NCBI RefSeq assembly: GCF_910578695.1
Contig: NZ_CAJTQJ010000027.1
Location: 1 to 32,852 of the forward strand
DNA length: 32,852 bases
From: an uncultured Brachyspira sp.
GTDB taxonomy: Bacteria; Spirochaetota; Brachyspiria; Brachyspirales; Brachyspiraceae
Direction of reading: 5' to 3'
The position numbers were made by a program, and so were the translations under genes. The notes beneath the pieces were generated by a model, which saw only the letters and a list, made by a program, of their open reading frames with translations, was not told the DNA's origin and searched no databases. Every line of letters starts with the position of its first letter. Positions within the stretch are counted from its first letter, which is position 1. Of the stretch, positions 8,706-16,614 are shown one piece after another.

Positions 8706-9536
8706 AATTATTATTTTGTACGCTATTTATTTTCGTATACTGGTAATGAAAATATAGTTTTAAATTTTATCAATTCAGTATTCAAAGATTTGAATTTTAC
8801 GGCTTTTGAAAAAATTGAAATAATGAATCCTTCGCCGAAGGCGATGTTAAATGCATAACACAAAACGGAACTGTAGTTATAATAGAAATTCAGCTTCAAG
8901 GAAATTCAAGTTTTCCATAAAGAATACTCTATTACTGGGCTGTTAATTATAGTAAATTATTAAAAGACGGTGAAAGGTATGATGAGCTTACACCTATAAT
9001 TAGTATCAATCTTCTTAATTTTAATTTAGATAAAAAAACAAAAAATATTCATTCCTGTTATATGCTTTATGAAATTAATAATAAAAAGTTATTAACAGAC
9101 CACCTGCAAATACATATAATAGAATTAAAAAAATTTAAGAATAATTTTATTATCCAAAGATTTAAATTGCTGGCTTAATTTTTTTACATCAAAAAATGTG
9201 GAGGCTTCTATGTCTGAAATAGTAAGAGAAAAACCTTTAATGGAAGAGGTTCATAAAAAATATAATAATTTTATTAAAAGTAAATTAATGATGATGGAAT
9301 ACGAAAAAAAGGAAGCATATTTGTATGGTAATCAAATAATGCTTGCTGAAGAAAGAAGATTAGGAAAAGAGGAAGGCATTAAAGAAGGTATAGAGAAAGG
9401 AATAGAAAGAGGAAAAGAAGAAGGTATTAAAGAAACTCAGATATCAATGGCTAGAAATATGAAGAAAGACGAAGTAGATTTTAATATAATTTCTAAATAT
9501 ACAGGCTTAAGCATAGAAGAAATAGAAAACTTGTAA
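8706..9536 (+). pseudogene. Decayed Rpn-family (PD-(D/E)XK transposase-like) nuclease gene
   Basis: Several frames read together recover a whole Rpn/PDDEXK_2 protein. FVRYLFSYTGNENIVLNFIN and FTAFEKIEIMNP are the N-terminal part. After a frameshift and probable deletion near 8825 comes EGDVKCITQNGTVVIIEIQL, holding the D...ExQ nuclease core. An in-frame TAA (about 8918) is followed by RILYYWAVNYSKLLKDGERY and LTPIISINLLNFNLD. A second stop lies near 9177. The last 109 residues (ATG 9210, GGAGG at 9200-9204) still form an open frame with the usual charged KEGIEKG-type repeats and an ISKYTGLSIEEIENL tail. At least one frameshift and two stops make it non-functional as a nuclease. The C-terminal piece could still be translated. 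Confidence 0.8.
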
Positions 9537-9569
9537 GGTAGTAATTTTTATAAATATAAATAAAAAATA

Positions 9570-9643
9570 AAAAACTTGTGAGTGCCTGACATTCGCAGAA
9601 TGGCAGGATGTAACTAACGAACAAGTTTTTTATTAGTAAATAA
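9570..9643 (+). repeat. Nested-hairpin unit A
   Basis: Outer stem AAAAACTTGT (9570-9579) with ACAAGTTTTT (9621-9630). Inner stem CCTGACATTC (9585-9594) with GAATGGCAGG (9598-9607), one mismatch, loop GCA. Junction GAG (9580-9582) against CGA (9618-9620). The T-rich 3' arm would also let it act as a terminator. Its downstream box is diverged. Confidence 0.65.
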
Positions 9644-9673
9644 GAAATAGAAAAGTTGTAAGAAATATTTTCA

Positions 9674-9752
9674 AGCTATAAACGAACAGCTAATAACCGA
9701 CATTAAGGAGGTTATTAGCTAATTTAAAGCGAGTTTATAGCTAGCAACAATA
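9674..9752 (+). repeat. Nested-hairpin unit B
   Basis: Outer stem AGCTATAAAC (9674-9683) with GTTTATAGCT (9733-9742), perfect. Inner stem AGCTAATAACC (9688-9698) with GGTTATTAGCT (9710-9720), perfect. Loop GACATTAAGGA is close to that of unit C. Junction GA (9684-9685) against GCGA (9729-9732). Followed by TAGCAACAATA. Confidence 0.7.
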
Positions 9753-9754
9753 AA

Positions 9755-9829
9755 GATAAACGAGTAGCTGGCAACTGACATAAGGAAGTTGTCAGCTATT
9801 ATTAAGCGAGTTTATCGCTAGCAATAATA
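9755..9829 (+). repeat. Nested-hairpin unit C
   Basis: Outer stem GATAAAC (9755-9761) with GTTTATC (9810-9816). Inner stem AGCTGGCAACT (9766-9776) with AGTTGTCAGCT (9787-9797), one G-T pair. Junction GAGT (9762-9765) against GCGA (9806-9809). Followed by TAGCAATAATA (9819-9829). Confidence 0.7.
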
Positions 9830-9866
9830 TAAAATAAATTTTTTTAAATACTAGAAAGCTAAATAT

Positions 9867-9936
9867 AAAAATTGTGAGCGTATAGCAAATTCATTTGCTA
9901 TACTTTTTAAGCGAACAATTTTTATTAGCAATAATA
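9867..9936 (+). repeat. Nested-hairpin unit D
   Basis: Outer stem AAAAATTGT (9867-9875) with ACAATTTTT (9915-9923). Inner stem GTATAGCAAA (9880-9889) with TTTGCTATAC (9894-9903), perfect, loop TTCA. Junction GAGC (9876-9879) against GCGA (9911-9914), with a bulge of TTTTTAA on the 3' side. Followed by TAGCAATAATA (9926-9936). Confidence 0.7.
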
Positions 9937-10038
9937 TAAAGTTTATAGCTAGCAATAATAAATAAATAGAAAAACTTTAATTTATAAAAAAATATATATT
10001 TAAATTAATAAAAAGTAATATAAGGACTTAATTGTAAT

Positions 10039-10758
10039 ATGAAAAAATTATTATTGATGATAAGTATTTTTATATCAATTAACTTATCCCTTTCAGCAGC
10101 AAGCGGATTTGAAGCTTTAATAAATGTACCTCTAGGAATTTCTGTAGGAATACCTATAGGCAAAATACAGGGAAATACTAGAAAAATTGATGCAGGTTTT
10201 GATATTGGGGTTACAGCTCAATTCGGATATGTAATAGATTTTAAAAATAAAATAGGACTTAGTATTTTAGGAGAAGCAGGATATAGTTATGATACTTATT
10301 CATATTCTATGCATTCCAATTCAGATATAAAAATAGTAAATTCAGCTTCATTTCATAGCTTTCAAATAGGTGTTCTGCCGAAAGTAAATATTAAAGATTT
10401 TTCTATAGGAGTTGGAGGAGGATTAAAAATTCCTATAGCTGGAAATTCAGAAGAAAGAATAACTAAATACGGTACTAATTATACATCATCAGGCAGTAAA
10501 ATGAATACGGCGGAAATAGTAAATAAATATGATAAAATGAATATTATACCTTATATAAAGTTAACATTTGATTATTCTGTATTTAATAATTATAATATAG
10601 GGGCAAATTTCGGACTATATTTGAATTATGAATTTGGTGTTAGACAAAAAATAGATAAAAAGAAATATATATCAACAGACAGCTTTGGTTTCGGTTTGCA
10701 AATAGGTTTAAGGTTTAGTCCTTTTAATACATCTCAAATGAAAAAAGATGAATTATAA
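10039..10758 (+). CDS. Predicted outer membrane beta-barrel protein
   Basis: 239 residues. Residues 1-20 are a typical signal peptide (MKKLLLMISIF core, cleavage near SLSAAS). The mature part is rich in glycine and aromatic residues in alternating strands (for example GLSILGEAGYSYDTY, IGVGGGLKIPIAG, NIGANFGLYLNYEFG). It ends with a strand of barrel type, FGFGLQIGLRFSPF, followed by a short charged tail that is unusual for a barrel C-terminus. No specific family is recognised. AAGGAC lies about 12 bases before the ATG, a little far. It follows the hairpin array and has no close operon partner; yqeK starts 32 bases downstream. Confidence 0.65.
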   Translation: MKKLLLMISIFISINLSLSAASGFEALINVPLGISVGIPIGKIQGNTRKIDAGFDIGVTAQFGYVIDFKNKIGLSILGEAGYSYDTYSYSMHSNSDIKIVNSASFHSFQIGVLPKVNIKDFSIGVGGGLKIPIAGNSEERITKYGTNYTSSGSKMNTAEIVNKYDKMNIIPYIKLTFDYSVFNNYNIGANFGLYLNYEFGVRQKIDKKKYISTDSFGFGLQIGLRFSPFNTSQMKKDEL

Positions 10759-10790
10759 ATATTAATTTTAATTATTATAGAGTGCATTAT

Positions 10791-11360
10791 ATGAAAAAAT
10801 TTAATAATCAGGAATTAGAAATAGTAAAATACATAAAAGAATATCTGCCTTTCAGAGAAAAACATATACTTTCAGCTAGAGAGCTTTCTATTGAAATAGC
10901 TGAAAAATATAATATAGATACTCAAAAAGCTTCAATTGCTGCATTATGTCATGATTTGGGAAAAAGATATAAAGATGATGATATGCGTAAAATTATATTT
11001 GAAAACGATAATATTGAATATCCAAAACATATAACAGGTGCTTTGCTTCATTCTAGGGTAAGTTCTATAATTGCAGAAAAAGAATTTAATATAACGGACA
11101 AAGAAATTTTAAATGCTGTAGAAAGCCATACAGTAGGACATGCCGATATGAGTATGCTTGAAAAAATAATATATGCTGCTGATTATCTTGAACCTTCGCG
11201 TAAACTTGAAACTGCTGATAAAATCAGAGAAAAAATTTTTATAGATTTTGATAATGCATTTTTAGAAGTTGTATTAGAATCTATTACATTTGTTTTAAGA
11301 AAAAATCAATATTTATCTGATAAAACAATAGAACTTTATAATTCATTAGTGATTGGTTAA
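10791..11360 (+). CDS. yqeK: YqeK-family HD hydrolase (symmetrical Ap4A hydrolase type)
   Basis: 189 residues. An HD-domain metal phosphohydrolase with His25, His54-Asp55 in ALCHDLGK, a histidine in ALLHSR, SHTVGH, and the late aspartate in YAADYLEPSRK, all as in YqeK. Studied members split diadenosine tetraphosphate into two ADP. In many genomes yqeK sits near nadD and rsfS; here neither is seen and hflX follows 7 bases after the stop. A GTG at 10782 is in frame, but the ATG at 10791 has AGAG at a better distance, so I chose it. Start choice is uncertain by three residues. Confidence 0.85.
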   Translation: MKKFNNQELEIVKYIKEYLPFREKHILSARELSIEIAEKYNIDTQKASIAALCHDLGKRYKDDDMRKIIFENDNIEYPKHITGALLHSRVSSIIAEKEFNITDKEILNAVESHTVGHADMSMLEKIIYAADYLEPSRKLETADKIREKIFIDFDNAFLEVVLESITFVLRKNQYLSDKTIELYNSLVIG

Positions 11361-11367
11361 ACTTTTT

Positions 11368-12468
11368 ATGAAAAATGAAAATATAAAAAGAGCATATATA
11401 ATATTCGTATCCGACACTAAGCAGTACAAGAATAATAAAATAAATTCTGAAAATATACTAAATGAACTTTATATGTTATGCAATACTGCAGGATATAAAG
11501 TAATAGAAAGATATTCATTTATACAGCCTAAAATATCAGCTAGAACTTATATAGGCATAGGAAAATTAGAAAGTTTAAAAGAAAATGCTTTAATCGATAA
11601 TGCAGAATATTTTATATTTGATAATGAATTAAGCGGCTCTCAGGTTAATGCTATAGAAGAGAACTCTAATATAACAGCACTCACAAGAACGGAAATAATA
11701 TTAGAAATATTTGCTATAAGGGCAAAAACTATGACTGCTAAAATGCAGGTGGAATTGGCGTTTTTAGAATTTGAATACCCAAGATTAAAAGGTAAAAGAA
11801 CCAATTTAAGCCAAATAAAAGGAGGAATAGGATTAAGAGGAGGAGCAGGAGAAAAGCAGTTAGAATATGATAGAAGAAGAGCAAGAGAGCGTATACATAA
11901 ATTAAAATCTCAATTAAGCAAAGTTGAAAAATCTGCAGGCGTAGGAAGAAAAGGAAGAGGAAATGCATTCAGAGTTGCAATAGTGGGATATACTAATGCT
12001 GGGAAAAGCACATTATTTAATTTACTTTGTAAAGAGAATGTTTATGCAGAAGATAAATTATTTGCAACATTGGACACTCATACAAGAAAGCTTTATCTCT
12101 CTGATGATTCTCCTGTAGAAGCTATAATAAGCGATACTGTAGGATTTATAGACAGACTTCCTCATACTTTGATTGCATCTTTTAAATCTACATTATCTGA
12201 AGTTGTTGAGGCTGATTTGCTTTTACATTTGGCTGATGCGGGCGATGAAAATATAGAAGAAAAGCTTATTCAAGTTGAAACTATAATAAAAGAAATAGAT
12301 GCCTCTCATATAAAACGAATAGTGATATTTAATAAAAGCGATAGTATAGATGAAATACAAAAAAATAAAATATATACTTACTATGATGATGCTGTACTAA
12401 TAAGTGCAAAAAATAATACCAATATAGAAACTATAAGAAAGAAAATACTTGACACCATACTAAACTAA
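11368..12468 (+). CDS. hflX: HflX ribosome-splitting GTPase
   Basis: 366 residues. The N-terminal HflX domain ends in the glycine-rich linker GGIGLRGGAGEKQLEYDRRR, a signature of the family. The G domain shows G1 GYTNAGKST (from residue 207), G3 DTVGF, G4 NKSD and G5 SAK. HflX binds 50S and stalled ribosomes and splits them under stress. A TTG at 11353 is in frame and overlaps yqeK, but the ATG at 11368 is the more ordinary start; the ribosome site is weak either way. The 7-base gap suggests cotranscription with yqeK. The defence block begins 44 bases after its stop. Confidence 0.92.
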   Translation: MKNENIKRAYIIFVSDTKQYKNNKINSENILNELYMLCNTAGYKVIERYSFIQPKISARTYIGIGKLESLKENALIDNAEYFIFDNELSGSQVNAIEENSNITALTRTEIILEIFAIRAKTMTAKMQVELAFLEFEYPRLKGKRTNLSQIKGGIGLRGGAGEKQLEYDRRRARERIHKLKSQLSKVEKSAGVGRKGRGNAFRVAIVGYTNAGKSTLFNLLCKENVYAEDKLFATLDTHTRKLYLSDDSPVEAIISDTVGFIDRLPHTLIASFKSTLSEVVEADLLLHLADAGDENIEEKLIQVETIIKEIDASHIKRIVIFNKSDSIDEIQKNKIYTYYDDAVLISAKNNTNIETIRKKILDTILN

Positions 12469-12512
12469 TATATTATATTTATAATAATTATATCGGCTGG
12501 ATTTTTCTCAAT

Positions 12513-13133
12513 ATGAATAATAATATTATAAAATCTATTAATGAATTAGCATTTAGATACAGAAATGAATTATCTCAAAAAATAAAAGAAAGAAATGAAG
12601 AGATAAAAAATGATAATTTTGATCATATTTTAATATATAAAGTACTTGGTATTACAGATACAGAAGGTAAATTAATAGATGAATATCAAAATAAAGGAAG
12701 ATTTCTATATAATTATGCTGGAAATTTTCTACAAGAAGCTGCAATTTTATGCTTTAAACATAAATATAATAATATAAAAGAAAAATACAAAGTTAAAAAT
12801 AATATAGGATCTAAACCTAAAAATTTTGAAATAGATTTTTTAGTAGATAATAAAGCTTATGAAATTAAATGGAGAGATGCTACTACTGACGGAGACCATA
12901 TAATTAAAGAACATACTAGAATACAAGTAATAAAAAATCATAATTTTATACCAATAAGAATAATGTTTTATTATCCAAATAGAGAACAAGCAAAAAAAAT
13001 ACAAGAAGCTATTAAGACTTTGTATGATGGTGTAGGCGGGGAATATTATTTTGGAAATGATGCTTGGGAATATATTTATAAAACAACTAATATTAATTTA
13101 TTAAAAATACTTGAAGATATTGCATATAAATAA
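12513..13133 (+). CDS. ApaLI-family type II restriction endonuclease
   Basis: 206 residues. The core FEIDFLVDNKAYEIKWRDAT gives a PD-(D/E)XK site: Asp108, Glu117 and Lys119, with Glu75 (FLQEAAIL) as a likely helix-A glutamate. The stretch WRDATTDGDH then IKEHTRIQV and PIRIMFYYPNREQAKKIQE, and the GVGGEYYFG and WEY motifs near the end, match my recollection of the ApaLI family, which cuts GTGCAC. The target here is an inference. The start follows a 44-base gap after hflX with no strong ribosome site. The methyltransferase begins 15 bases downstream, so the two form a restriction-modification pair. Confidence 0.75.
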   Translation: MNNNIIKSINELAFRYRNELSQKIKERNEEIKNDNFDHILIYKVLGITDTEGKLIDEYQNKGRFLYNYAGNFLQEAAILCFKHKYNNIKEKYKVKNNIGSKPKNFEIDFLVDNKAYEIKWRDATTDGDHIIKEHTRIQVIKNHNFIPIRIMFYYPNREQAKKIQEAIKTLYDGVGGEYYFGNDAWEYIYKTTNINLLKILEDIAYK

Positions 13134-13148
13134 TCATAAGGATAAGTA

Positions 13149-14327
13149 ATGTTAATAAATGATGATTGTTTAAATGCATTAAGCCGATTTGAAGATGAAT
13201 ATGCTGATATGGTATATTTAGACCCTCCTTTTTTTACTCAGAAGAATCAAAGCTTATATAATAAAGATGGAGATTATTTTGAATTCAATGATAAGTGGAA
13301 TTCATTAGATGAATATTTAGAATATATTATAAAAAGGCTATTAGAAATAAAAAGAGTTTTAAAAAAAACAGGCAGTATTTTTTTACATAGTAATACTTCG
13401 GCTTCTCATCATCTAAGAATTTTGCTTGATAATGTTTTTGGTAAAAATAATTTTAGAAGCGAAATTATTTGGACATATAAAAGATGGTCAAATTCTAAAA
13501 AAGGGCTATTAAATTCTCATCAAAATATATATTTCTATTCAAAAACAGATAATTTTACATTTAATAAAATTTTTACAGATTATTCATTAACAACAAATTT
13601 AGATCAAATACTGCAAAATAGAAGAAGAAATGATAAAAATAAAATAGTATATCAATATAATGATAATGGAAATTTAGTTACATCAAAAGAAAAAAATGGA
13701 GTACCTCTATCAGATGTATGGGAAATACCATATCTAAATCCTAAAGCAAAAGAAAGAGTAGGATATCCTACACAAAAACCTATTTTACTATTAGAAAAAA
13801 TAATATTACTGTCTACAAATATAAATGATATAATAATAGATCCATTTATGGGCAGCGGAACTACTTTAGTAGCAGCAAAATTGCTTAATAGAAAGCATAT
13901 TGGAATAGATATTAATAAATCCGCAGTAGAATTAGCTGAAAAGCGTTTAAAAAATCCTATAAAAACAGATTCTAAATTATTAAAAATTGGTAAAGAAGCA
14001 TATGATAATAAAACTGATTTTCAAAAAAATATATTAAATCAAATTGATTGTAATATAGTTCAAAGAAATAGAGCAATAGATGGCATTTTAAAACAAAAAT
14101 ATAAAAATAAACATGTTTTGATAAAAATACAAGAAAAAGATAAATCTATCAATGAAACTATTAAATCTGTTTCTAATGCTATGAAAAATAAAAATTCAGA
14201 ATTAGCAATTATAATAAGGACTAATAGCATTAATGATCTGATATATCAAAATGTTGAAAAAAATATATTTATAATAGATAGTTATAATATTTCTATTAAT
14301 AATTACATAAAAAATCTTATAGAATAA
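13149..14327 (+). CDS. Beta-class DNA methyltransferase of the ApaLI-type system
   Basis: 392 residues. Motif IV DPPF (Asp25-Phe28) comes before motif I DPFMGSGTT (231-239) with VGYPTQKP just before it, the order of beta-class amino-methyltransferases. DPPF suggests N6-adenine more than N4-cytosine. It would protect the host site from the endonuclease 15 bases upstream. After motif I the protein continues ~130 residues past the usual end, with a tail rich in Asn/Lys (HVLIKIQEKDKSINETIKS) that I do not recognise. AAGGATAAGTA lies just before the ATG. It converges with the CAP gene, 20 bases between stops. Confidence 0.88.
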   Translation: MLINDDCLNALSRFEDEYADMVYLDPPFFTQKNQSLYNKDGDYFEFNDKWNSLDEYLEYIIKRLLEIKRVLKKTGSIFLHSNTSASHHLRILLDNVFGKNNFRSEIIWTYKRWSNSKKGLLNSHQNIYFYSKTDNFTFNKIFTDYSLTTNLDQILQNRRRNDKNKIVYQYNDNGNLVTSKEKNGVPLSDVWEIPYLNPKAKERVGYPTQKPILLLEKIILLSTNINDIIIDPFMGSGTTLVAAKLLNRKHIGIDINKSAVELAEKRLKNPIKTDSKLLKIGKEAYDNKTDFQKNILNQIDCNIVQRNRAIDGILKQKYKNKHVLIKIQEKDKSINETIKSVSNAMKNKNSELAIIIRTNSINDLIYQNVEKNIFIIDSYNISINNYIKNLIE

Positions 14328-14347
14328 TAATAATATTTACTTATTAT

Positions 14348-14797
14348 TTATCTTCTTAATTGTGCAAATATTGCCACCCAAAAATCTTCCCCATTAATAG
14401 AATAATGGGATATTCCGACATGTGTAAACTTTTCGCTTAAAATATTTATTTTATACTGCTCAGAGTTCATCCAATAACTTATAACTGTTTCAGCATTTTT
14501 GAATCTATAAGCAATATTCTCATCTGAAGAAAATACTCTTATTCTATTTAAATAAAGCAGTTCATCATATCTAGTATTATTAGGTCTTGTATGTGAAAAA
14601 ATAATAGCAAGCTCTTTTGCTCTAATATTTGCTATATTATTAAGTTCATTATTAATTTCTAATAAATATAAACCTGCATTTTCTCTTAAATCATTTATAG
14701 CTTTTAAAGCAGAATCTGCATAAGTATTATTTTGAGAATATAATAATAAACTCCCAAAATACAATAAAGCTATTGATTTTATAAATATTTTTAACAT
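14348..14797 (-). CDS. Secreted CAP/SCP-domain protein
   Basis: 149 residues: a signal peptide (about 1-20, LLYFGSLLLYS) and one CAP domain. Signatures are the AINDLRENAGLYLLE start, FSHTRPNN, ENIAY and WMNSEQYKINIL ... VAIFAQ. In bacterial CAP domains the WMNS segment is usually followed by GHRxNIL; here QY replaces GH, so one of the two cavity histidines is lost. No enzymatic role is established for such proteins. It lies between the restriction block and the D12 methyltransferase. A promoter candidate overlaps the methyltransferase 3' end (14839-14866). Probably acts in the periplasm or outside the cell. Confidence 0.75.
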   Translation of the reverse strand: MLKIFIKSIALLYFGSLLLYSQNNTYADSALKAINDLRENAGLYLLEINNELNNIANIRAKELAIIFSHTRPNNTRYDELLYLNRIRVFSSDENIAYRFKNAETVISYWMNSEQYKINILSEKFTHVGISHYSINGEDFWVAIFAQLRR

Positions 14798-14838
14798 TAT
14801 TTACTCTTTAATTAAAAAATATAATATATCATTTTTTA

Positions 14839-14866
14839 AATATAATATTTTTTGATTATTTTTCAA
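14839..14866 (-). promoter_or_regulatory. Candidate promoter of the CAP gene
   Basis: On the - strand TTGAAA (14866-14861) and TATATT (14844-14839) are 16 bases apart, across the stop codon of the D12 methyltransferase. In DNA this AT-rich such a match is only moderate evidence. Confidence 0.35.
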
Positions 14867-16553
14867 GTCTAATTAACAAGTTATTTTTATTAATTTCTGG
14901 TATATTTGAATGCGTAATATTATAAATTATTCTTTCTTTTATTTTAGAAATAATGCTGATATTATTATTGCAATAAGATATAATATCTAAAATATTATTA
15001 GTAATATCAAATAAATACTCATTTGATTTTGAAGAACATAATCTGCTGTATATCTTTAATATATATTCGCCAAAATATTTTATAAGCCTAATATCATTTG
15101 ATAATACAGCAGCATTAATATGATAAGAATATATTTTTAAAGCTTCAATATTATCATCTTTAATATATCTATCCAAAAATAAAGAAAACATTTTTATATA
15201 TTCTAAACTTCTATTCTTAAGTTCATTACATATCTCATCTTTATTTATTATATGAACAGAATATTTTAAATTTAATACTATAGAATATTCTCCATATTTG
15301 AATATAATACTATCTTTAGAACAATCTACTGGATTATACAATTTCAGTCTAATATTTTCTATATATTTTAACTTTTTATTTATATTATTATAATTTCTTT
15401 TTTGAGTATTAATTACAAATAAATATTCTATATTTTTAGTTTTATTAACTATTGATCTTTTAGCACCTCTGTATTTAGTATACTCTGAAGTAACTATTTC
15501 TAACTTTCCCCTGCTCCCAAGTATAGAAAGCAAATCATCATATTCTATTATTCCGTCAGTAGAATAACTCATAACTATATGTCTTGCATCTATATTATTT
15601 AATAAATTTATTAAAGTTTCTTTAGCTGTCTTTTTATAGCAGTACATAGATTTTGTTTTTATCCAATCTTTTCTAATACCGCCTTTATCCGTCTTCTTAC
15701 CATTTATATATATATTTTTATTGATAGCGGGTTTATCCCATAATGCTATAGTATTCAATAAATGATAATTGCTTCCATACTGATGCTGATTATAGGGAGG
15801 ATCTAAATATACTAAATCAAAATGTTTATTTTTAACTACAAATTTATTAGCATCTTCCATACTAACATAGCATTTTTTTCCGCTGTATAAAGGTATTTTA
15901 TTTAATGATATAGGAGCTAATATTCTATGTAATGCATCTTTATTTCTTCCGCCAAATCCTGCATGAAAAGCCTTGAAAACGCCTGAAGTATTTGTATGAG
16001 TAGCAGCCTGATATATAAGAGAAGCCATTAAATAATAAGCCTCTTTTTTATTTATGGCATTATTTTTATAGAGTTTATCTATATTATTTCTTATTATGTC
16101 TATTCTTTCAGCATTATAATGCGTATAAAAAAGTCTTTCATTTATTAAATCAGGATTATCATCATTTAAAGGTGCATAATATTTTGATATATATCTGTCA
16201 TCATCATCTATATATTTGATACTATTAATCATATTTATAGTATTTTCTGCTCCGCCTGTATGAATAAACATATTATCTAAATCTTCTATATCTATAGATA
16301 AATGAGCATAATTTAAAATATAAGAATAATACTCCCAATCATTGGAATAAACTTCCAAGTTTAAAGTTTTCAAAAGTCTTGAAACGCTTCCGCTTCCTGC
16401 AAATAAATCTAATGCAGTTTTTATATTCCCATCTTCCTCAAGTATAGATAATATTGTATTTTTTATAAAAGGAAGAAGTCTTCTCTTATTTCCTATATAT
16501 GCTATTAAATTCTCTTTTAAATATTCATCTTTAATATCTGTATTAGTTATCAT
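14856..16553 (-). CDS. D12-class N6-adenine DNA methyltransferase with long C-terminal extension
   Basis: 565 residues from the ATG at 16553. Motif X is YIGNKRRLLPFI (about 19-30), motif I is LDLFAGSGSVSRL (about 48-60) and motif IV is YLDPPYNQHQY (Asp251-Tyr254), the D12/Dam-like order. The catalytic part ends near residue 370. The remaining ~195 residues are an Asn/Ile-rich helical extension with no family I know. No endonuclease is adjacent on this strand, so it is an orphan or part of the neighbouring defence block. An in-frame ATG at 16595 overlaps the -10 box of the promoter at 16586-16614 and so is unlikely to be used. The ribosome site before 16553 is weak. Confidence 0.8.
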   Translation of the reverse strand: MITNTDIKDEYLKENLIAYIGNKRRLLPFIKNTILSILEEDGNIKTALDLFAGSGSVSRLLKTLNLEVYSNDWEYYSYILNYAHLSIDIEDLDNMFIHTGGAENTINMINSIKYIDDDDRYISKYYAPLNDDNPDLINERLFYTHYNAERIDIIRNNIDKLYKNNAINKKEAYYLMASLIYQAATHTNTSGVFKAFHAGFGGRNKDALHRILAPISLNKIPLYSGKKCYVSMEDANKFVVKNKHFDLVYLDPPYNQHQYGSNYHLLNTIALWDKPAINKNIYINGKKTDKGGIRKDWIKTKSMYCYKKTAKETLINLLNNIDARHIVMSYSTDGIIEYDDLLSILGSRGKLEIVTSEYTKYRGAKRSIVNKTKNIEYLFVINTQKRNYNNINKKLKYIENIRLKLYNPVDCSKDSIIFKYGEYSIVLNLKYSVHIINKDEICNELKNRSLEYIKMFSLFLDRYIKDDNIEALKIYSYHINAAVLSNDIRLIKYFGEYILKIYSRLCSSKSNEYLFDITNNILDIISYCNNNISIISKIKERIIYNITHSNIPEINKNNLLIRLEK

Positions 16554-16585
16554 AATCTTATTATCATAATATAGTTTACATAATA

Positions 16586-16614
16586 ATATTAACATAATAC
16601 AGATAAAATATCAA
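16586..16614 (-). promoter_or_regulatory. Sigma70-type promoter of the D12 methyltransferase
   Basis: TTGATA (16614-16609) and TAATAT (16591-16586) on the - strand, 17 bases apart. The expected start near 16580 gives a short leader to the ATG at 16553. Confidence 0.55.

Larger units (their letters stand above)
9570..9960 (+). repeat. Array of nested-hairpin repeats (four units plus a half unit)
   Basis: Four elements in ~390 bases share one plan: outer stem, GA, inner stem, loop, inner stem, AT-rich bulge ending TAAgCGA, outer stem, then (T)AGCAAYAATA. Stem sequences differ between units, but both arms change together, so pairing is kept. GA on the 5' side and GA on the 3' side face each other at every junction, as in tandem sheared G-A pairs. 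A solitary 3' half (GTTTATAGCT then AGCAATAATA, 9941-9960) ends the array. The array fills the gap between the Rpn remnant and the outer membrane protein gene. No open frame of note lies inside it. I do not recognise the family. Confidence 0.75.

Noticed and set aside
9570..9960. The nested hairpins as integron attC sites
   Set aside because: attC has outer and inner stems too, but the outer arms here do not keep the RYYYAAC/GTTRRRY boxes (units A and D end TTGT/ACAA), and no integron integrase or cassettes are nearby.
9570..9960. The hairpin array as a CRISPR array
   Set aside because: Stem sequences differ from unit to unit, repeats are not identical, spacers are irregular and no cas gene is present.
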